Source: Achromobacter anxifer (GTDB lineage: Bacteria; Pseudomonadota; Gammaproteobacteria; Burkholderiales; Burkholderiaceae_B). From it: a DNA stretch of 64,000 nt. The notes below the pieces were generated by a model that was not told where the DNA came from, searched no databases, and worked only from the letters and a program-made list of their open reading frames with translations. Of this stretch, positions 59,328-64,000 are shown piece after piece (positions within the stretch are counted from its first letter, which is position 1; every line of letters starts with the position of its first letter). Where the stretch lies: positions 62,001 through 126,000 of the forward strand of contig NZ_CAHLAR010000014.1 of assembly GCF_903652925.1 (NCBI RefSeq), written 5' to 3'. Position numbers and translations under genes: made by a program.

Positions 59328-60755
59328 ATGAAACGCCTTCTTTCTACCGTATTGGTGCTGGCCCTGAGCGGTTGCGCATTGATGGAGTCCGGACCTGAAC
59401 CCGTGGCGGCGCTGGACGCGGCCAAGCTGGGACTGACCAGCCAGGACACCGCCTGGCCCGAAACCCAATGGTGGCAGCGCTACGGCGACCCGCAGCTCAA
59501 CGCGCTGCTGGACGAGGCCCTGGCCAACAGCCCGTCGATGAGCGCCGCGCAGGCCCGCCTGGCCAAGGCCAATGCCGCCGTCGGCCTGGCACGCGCGCCG
59601 CTCTTGCCGCGCGTGGACGCCAACTATGCGCTGACCCGCGAACACCTGTCCAAGGACTACATCTACCCGGCGCCGCTGGGCGGTTCGGTGGTCAGCGACA
59701 ACCGGCTGGCCTTGGACTTCAGCTACGAGCTGGATTTCTGGGGCAAGAACCGCTCGCGCCTGCAAGCGGCCGTGTCGCAACAGGCAGCCGCCGCGGCCGA
59801 CGCGCAGGCAGCTCGCAATCTGCTGGCCAGCGCCACGGTCCGCGCCTACCTGAACCTGCAGAATGCCTTTGCCCAGCGCGACGTGCTCAACCGTGTGCTG
59901 GCCCAGCGCGCCGATGTGCTGTCGCTGACCGAAGGCCGCTACAAGGCCGGACTGGACACCCAGGTCGAGGTCAAGCAGGCGGAGTCGTCGCTGGCCGCCG
60001 GCAAGGTCGAGCTGACCCAGACCGACACCACCCTGGCACAGTTGCGCAATCAGGTCGCGGCGCTGGCCGGCGCCGGCCCGCAGCGCGGGCAATCCCTGCA
60101 GCCGGTGGCGCTGACGGCCCCGGCCGGCGGCGTGCCCGCCAGCGTGCCGCTGGACCTGCTGGGCCACCGTCCGGATGTCGTCGCCGCGAAATGGCGTGCC
60201 GAAGCCGCCCGCCATGCCATCGACAGCGCCAAGGCCGAGTTCTACCCCAACGTGAACCTGGTGGCGTTCGCCGGCTTCCAGGCCATGGGCACCGGCAATC
60301 TGCTGGGCGCGGACGCCCGCATGGCCGGATTCGGCCCGGCGATCACCCTGCCGATCTTCCATGGGGGCGAACTGAACGCGAATCTGGCCGGACGCCGCGC
60401 CGATGCCGACATCGCCGTGTCGGACTACAACCAGACCGTGCTGGACGCCGTGCACCAGGTGGCCGACGCGCTCGACGGCCTGCGTCTGCTGGACCAGGAA
60501 AAGGCCCAGCAGCGCCAGGCACGCGAAGCCATCGACGCCGCCTACGACCTGGCGGTCAAGCGCTACAAGGCCGGCATGGGCAACTACATCTCGGTGCTCA
60601 TCGCCCAGACCGGCGTGCTGACCCAGGCGCGCCTGGACACCGATCTGCGCATCCGCGCCTACCAGTTGGACGCCAGCCTCGCCAGTGCGCTGGGCGGCGG
60701 GTATGCACCCGCGCCCGCGGCCGAGCCCGCCCCCGCAACGAATCCCATCCATTGA
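59328..60755 (+). CDS. Outer-membrane efflux lipoprotein, NodT/TolC family
   Basis: The protein has 475 residues. A lipoprotein signal with lipobox LSGC (Cys near 16) precedes two outer-membrane efflux (OEP) repeats with long helical hairpins (about 60-240 and 255-455). Typical blocks are WWQRYGDPQLNALLDEAL, LALDFSYELDFWGKNRSRLQ and RPDVVAAKWRAEAARHAIDS. It forms the outer-membrane duct for the EmrAB-type pump encoded next, 22 nt downstream. A Pro/Ala tail ends the protein. Confidence 0.93.
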   Translation: MKRLLSTVLVLALSGCALMESGPEPVAALDAAKLGLTSQDTAWPETQWWQRYGDPQLNALLDEALANSPSMSAAQARLAKANAAVGLARAPLLPRVDANYALTREHLSKDYIYPAPLGGSVVSDNRLALDFSYELDFWGKNRSRLQAAVSQQAAAAADAQAARNLLASATVRAYLNLQNAFAQRDVLNRVLAQRADVLSLTEGRYKAGLDTQVEVKQAESSLAAGKVELTQTDTTLAQLRNQVAALAGAGPQRGQSLQPVALTAPAGGVPASVPLDLLGHRPDVVAAKWRAEAARHAIDSAKAEFYPNVNLVAFAGFQAMGTGNLLGADARMAGFGPAITLPIFHGGELNANLAGRRADADIAVSDYNQTVLDAVHQVADALDGLRLLDQEKAQQRQAREAIDAAYDLAVKRYKAGMGNYISVLIAQTGVLTQARLDTDLRIRAYQLDASLASALGGGYAPAPAAEPAPATNPIH

Positions 60756-60777
60756 ACGCTCCCCGGACTCAGACGTC

Positions 60778-61971
60778 ATGACCGCAGCCACTCCCGCCGC
60801 CAACCCCGCCCGCAAACGCCTGCTGTTGCTGGCCACCGGGGCCTTCATCCTCATCGCGATCGCGTACGGCATCTGGTGGGCGCTGTTCGGCGCCCACTTC
60901 GAAAGCACCGACGACGCCTACGTGCACGGCAACCTGGTGCAGATCACGCCCCAGGTGCCCGGCACGGTCGTGGCCATCGAGGCCGACGACACGGAAACCG
61001 TCACTGCCGGCCAGCCGCTGGTGCGACTGGACCCTGCCGATACCGACGTAGCCTTGCAGCAGGCCCAGGCCAAGCTGGCGCAGACCGTGCGCCAGGTGCG
61101 CACCATCTACGTCCAGAACGACGCCCTGGCCGCCGACGTCGACCTGCGCAACGCCGACATCCTGCGCGCCCAGGCTGAGCTGACCCGCGCGCAGAGCGAC
61201 GTCAACCGCCGCCAGCAACTGGCCAAGTCCGGCGGCGTCAGCGGCGAAGAAATCCTGCATGCCGAAGCCGCGCTGAAATCCGCCCAATCCGGCCTGGCGC
61301 AGGCCCGCGCCGCGCTGGCCGCCTCGCGCGCCAAGCTGGCGACCAACCAGGCCCTGACCCAGAGCACCACGGTCGCCAACCACCCCGATGTGCAGCAAGC
61401 CGCGGCCGGCCTGCGCAACGCCTGGCTGGCGCAATCGCGCACCCTGCTGCCCGCTCCCGTGGGCGGCGTGGTGGCCCGGCGCAGCGTGCAAGTGGGCCAA
61501 CGCGTCGCCCCCGGCGCCGCCCTGATGACCGTCGTGCCGCTGGACCAGGTGTGGGTCGAGGCGAATTTCAAGGAAGGCCAGCTGCGCAAGATGCGCATCG
61601 GCCAGCCGGCCAAGATGGTTGCCGATCTGTATGGCAGCTCGGTCATCTATCACGGCACCATCGCCGGACTGGACGCCGGCACGGGCAGCGCCTTCGCCCT
61701 GCTGCCCGCCCAGAACGCCACCGGCAACTGGATCAAGGTGGTGCAGCGAGTGCCGGTGCGCATCGCGCTGGACCCCGAGGACCTGAAGAAGCACCCGCTG
61801 CGCGTGGGCCTGTCGATGGACGTGGAGGTGGACGTGGGCAAGCAGGAAGGCGAACCCCTGACGCAGGCCGAACGCAAGGAACCGGTCTGGTCGACGCGCG
61901 CGTTCGAGCCGGCCCACGATGAGGTCGACGCCATGATCAACAAGATCATCGAAGCCAACCTCGCATCATGA
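60778..61971 (+). CDS. emrA: EmrA-type periplasmic adaptor (membrane fusion protein)
   Basis: The protein has 397 residues. It has one N-terminal membrane helix (about 15-37, LLLLATGAFILIAIAYGIWW), then TDDAYVHGNLVQITPQVPGT, the EmrA biotinyl-lipoyl opening, a long coiled coil (about 85-210, e.g. QAQAKLAQTVRQVRTIYVQN), and the closing beta-barrel with VWVEANFKEGQLRKMRIGQP. It connects EmrB to the outer-membrane duct. ATG 60778 gives the normal short cytoplasmic start. Overlaps emrB by ATGA. Confidence 0.94.
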   Translation: MTAATPAANPARKRLLLLATGAFILIAIAYGIWWALFGAHFESTDDAYVHGNLVQITPQVPGTVVAIEADDTETVTAGQPLVRLDPADTDVALQQAQAKLAQTVRQVRTIYVQNDALAADVDLRNADILRAQAELTRAQSDVNRRQQLAKSGGVSGEEILHAEAALKSAQSGLAQARAALAASRAKLATNQALTQSTTVANHPDVQQAAAGLRNAWLAQSRTLLPAPVGGVVARRSVQVGQRVAPGAALMTVVPLDQVWVEANFKEGQLRKMRIGQPAKMVADLYGSSVIYHGTIAGLDAGTGSAFALLPAQNATGNWIKVVQRVPVRIALDPEDLKKHPLRVGLSMDVEVDVGKQEGEPLTQAERKEPVWSTRAFEPAHDEVDAMINKIIEANLAS

Positions 61972-63581
61972 GCGCAGCCCAACAGCCCGCCGCCTCGCCG
62001 GCGCCTCCGCGGGGCGGCCAAGCGCCGGGCACCTACCCGCCGCTGGAAGGCGCGACCCGCATCATCGGGTCCATCGCGCTGTCCACGGCGGTGTTCATGA
62101 ACGTGCTGGACACTTCGATCGCGAACGTGTCCATCCCCACCATCTCGGGCGACCTCGGCGTCAGCACCAGCCAGGGCACCTGGGTCATCACCTCGTTCGC
62201 CGTCGCCAACGCGATCACGGTGCCGCTCACCGGCTGGCTCACGCAACGCTTCGGCCAAGTGCGGCTGTTCCTGATCTCCACGCTGCTGTTCGTGCTGGCG
62301 TCCTGGCTTTGCGGCTTCGCGCCCTCGCTGGAGGCATTGATCGCCTTCCGCGTGCTGCAGGGCGCGGTCGCCGGCCCCATGATTCCGTTGTCGCAGGCGC
62401 TGATGCTGGCCAGCTTCCCCAAGTCCAAGGCGGGCATGGCGCTGGCTGTCTGGTCCATGACCACGCTGGTCGCGCCCGTTGCCGGGCCTTTGCTGGGCGG
62501 TTGGATTTCCGACAACTACACCTGGCCCTGGATCTTCTACATCAACGTGCCGGTGGGCCTGCTGGCCGCCTGGATCAGCTGGCGCATCTATGGCGACCGG
62601 GAATCGGTGACGCGCAAGCTGCCGATCGACAAGGTCGGGCTGGCGCTGCTGGTGGTGTGGGTCGGCGCGCTGCAGATCATGCTCGACAAGGGCAAGGAAC
62701 TGGACTGGTTCGCCAGTTCCACCATCGTGGCGCTGGCCGCCATCGCGTTCGTGGCCTTCGTCTTCTTCCTGATCTGGGAGCTGACCGACGCCCACCCCGT
62801 GGTGGACCTGCGCCTGTTCAAGATCCGCAATTTCACGGTCGGCGCGCTGACGCTGGCGGTCGCCTACGGCGTCTTCTTCGGCAACGTGGTGCTGCTGCCC
62901 TTGTGGCTGCAGAGCAATATGGGCTACACGGCCACTTACGCGGGGATGGTGACCGCGCCGGTGGGCCTGCTGGCAATCCTGCTGACCCCCATCGTGGGCA
63001 AGATGCTGGCCACGCGCGACCCGCGGCAGATCGCGACGGTGGCGTTCCTGATCTTCGCGCTGGTGTGCTTCATGCGCTCGGGCTTCAACACCCAGACCGA
63101 TGTCCGCACGCTGATGGTGCCGACCATCATCCAGGGCGCGGCGATGGCGACCTTCTTCGTGCCGCTCACCTCGATCACGCTGTCCAGCATCGAACCGTGG
63201 CGCATTCCCGCCGCCTCGGGCCTGTCGAATTTCCTGCGCCTGACGGCAGGCGCGTTCGGCACGTCGATCGCGACGACGCTCTGGGAAAACCGCGCGACCA
63301 TGCACCACGCGCAGCTGACCGAAGTCGCCAAGCCCGGCCAACAGGCGTTCGACCAGACCATGAATGCGCTGCAGAACGGCCTGGGCGTGAGCCACCAGCA
63401 AGCCTTGACCATGGTGGACGGGCTGATCAACGCGCAAGCGTTCACCATGTCGGCGGTGGATGTGTTCTATGCCTCCGCCGTCATCTTCCTGGCCCTGACG
63501 GGGCTGGTGTGGTTCGCCCGCCCGCGGTCGGCCAAGTCGGGCGGTGGCGGCGCCGCCGAAGCGGCCGCCGGCGCGCACTAG
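61968..63581 (+). CDS. emrB: EmrB-type MFS drug exporter (DHA2, 14 helices)
   Basis: A 537-residue inner-membrane proton antiporter. After a proline-rich start, motif D of DHA2 appears (ALSTAVFMNVLDTSIANVSI), then GWLTQRFGQVRLFLISTLLF (motif A), RVLQGAVAGPMIPLSQALML (motif B) and LVAPVAGPLLGGWISDNYTW (motif C). Fourteen helices are expected. EmrAB-TolC systems expel hydrophobic uncouplers and drugs. The stop lies just before a large stem-loop. Confidence 0.95.
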   Translation: MSAAQQPAASPAPPRGGQAPGTYPPLEGATRIIGSIALSTAVFMNVLDTSIANVSIPTISGDLGVSTSQGTWVITSFAVANAITVPLTGWLTQRFGQVRLFLISTLLFVLASWLCGFAPSLEALIAFRVLQGAVAGPMIPLSQALMLASFPKSKAGMALAVWSMTTLVAPVAGPLLGGWISDNYTWPWIFYINVPVGLLAAWISWRIYGDRESVTRKLPIDKVGLALLVVWVGALQIMLDKGKELDWFASSTIVALAAIAFVAFVFFLIWELTDAHPVVDLRLFKIRNFTVGALTLAVAYGVFFGNVVLLPLWLQSNMGYTATYAGMVTAPVGLLAILLTPIVGKMLATRDPRQIATVAFLIFALVCFMRSGFNTQTDVRTLMVPTIIQGAAMATFFVPLTSITLSSIEPWRIPAASGLSNFLRLTAGAFGTSIATTLWENRATMHHAQLTEVAKPGQQAFDQTMNALQNGLGVSHQQALTMVDGLINAQAFTMSAVDVFYASAVIFLALTGLVWFARPRSAKSGGGGAAEAAAGAH

Positions 63582-63592
63582 GGCGCGACGCA

Positions 63593-63621
63593 CCCGGTCC
63601 TGGACTACGTCCGGGGCCGGG
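63593..63621. terminator. Stem-loop between emrB and the converging partial gene
   Basis: CCCGGTCCTGGAC and GTCCGGGGCCGGG form a 13-bp stem with two G-U or mismatch positions and a 3-nt loop. No T-tract follows, so it may need Rho. Confidence 0.5.
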
Positions 63622-63633
63622 CCGCGAACAACG

Positions 63634-64000
63634 TTACTCCTTCAGCAAGACCTGCCAGTCGGCGCGTTCGATGATGTCGGCCGACAGCGCACTGACGGGC
63701 GACAGGTTGAAGACCGAGATGCCGCGCGCGCGCCATTGGGCGGCCGCAAAGCGGAACGACGGCTCGATCAGTTGCGAGAACTTGCGCGCCAGCCTGCTGG
63801 ATTGAGGCGTCTGGCCTTCATCGTAGAAGCGCAGGCCATTTTGCACCGTCAGGTCCAGGCCGTGCGCATAGACCTTGCGCGCGCCGCTGGAGACCAGCAC
63901 CTGCAATGCGGCATAAGCCACGGTGTCGGCGTCGAATACACCCAATCCAGCGTTGAAGCTGAACCCCATCCCCAGCTTCGCGTCCAGCAGCTGCACGTCG
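63634..64000 (-). CDS. 3' part of a probable cell-surface glycan gene (5' end outside window)
   Basis: The frame is open to base 64000, so the gene continues beyond the window; about 121 residues are visible. The sequence GVFDADTVAYAALQVLVSSG followed by KVYAHGLDLTVQNGLRFYDEG recalls the pattern 'SG..A...A...G...I...G.D' of GT42 sialyltransferase-like and DUF115-type enzymes in LPS synthesis. The last part (ISVFNLSPVSALSADIIERA) could fit that group. The assignment is a guess from pattern only and needs the N-terminal part. Confidence 0.4.
   Translation of the reverse strand, partial: DVQLLDAKLGMGFSFNAGLGVFDADTVAYAALQVLVSSGARKVYAHGLDLTVQNGLRFYDEGQTPQSSRLARKFSQLIEPSFRFAAAQWRARGISVFNLSPVSALSADIIERADWQVLLKE

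Overview
The window is a GC-rich (mid-to-high 60s % by eye) beta-proteobacterial chromosome segment. It most resembles the Alcaligenaceae, probably Achromobacter or a close Bordetella relative. The evidence is the protein sequences of the housekeeping genes, the trxA-rho and parE-parC arrangements, an ectRABCD operon, and an aromatic amine dehydrogenase (aau) cluster of the kind described in Alcaligenes faecalis and A. xylosoxidans. No rRNA, tRNA, CRISPR array, transposase, integrase or prophage gene was seen. Genes are tightly packed, with many ATGA or TGATG start/stop overlaps, and clear intrinsic terminators separate most converging units.

Layout. 1-6518: translation genes (end of valS, the rpsP-rimM-trmD operon, alaS with a coupled TusA-like gene) and a small secreted protein with a duplicated domain. 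6600-15556: an eight-gene type IVb pilus operon of the plasmid R64 type, transcribed leftward in the order pilL-N-O-P-Q-R-S-V, with no prepilin peptidase, lytic transglycosylase or shufflon recombinase. 15741-21445: dadA with an orphan substrate-binding protein, a ferredoxin-type flavin reductase, panD, a guanidinium exporter behind a clear guanidine-II (mini-ykkC) riboswitch, and a MOSC protein. 21557-25450: the ectoine/hydroxyectoine operon ectR-A-B-C-D. 25681-31969: an RpiR regulator, a class III aminotransferase and a two-gene TAXI-type TRAP transporter. 31996-33914: TetR with a DUF418 membrane protein.

34032-48394: a second housekeeping block with parE-ycxB-like-parC, trxA, rho, yhdP, glnE and queH. 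48395-55433: aromatic amine utilisation, read leftward as aldehyde dehydrogenase, outer-membrane protein, aauB, aauE, aauD, aauA, a cytochrome c and an AraC-type regulator. 55684-58688: a quinone reductase and two divergent EamA transporters. 58722-63581: a MarR regulator and a tripartite EmrAB-type efflux pump, with a related palindrome at both promoters. 63634-64000: the 3' part of a probable surface-polysaccharide gene that leaves the window.

How the genes work together. The amine dehydrogenase would deaminate aralkylamines in the periplasm, the aldehyde dehydrogenase would oxidise the aldehyde product, and electrons would leave through small redox proteins. The ect operon makes compatible solutes. 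The EmrAB-type pump and the guanidinium exporter are each governed by a ligand-responsive switch that can be read in the DNA. The regions most worth following up are the aau cluster (no TTQ-maturation genes and a cytochrome c without methionine), the chromosomal R64-like pilus locus, and the RpiR-aminotransferase-TRAP module of unknown substrate.
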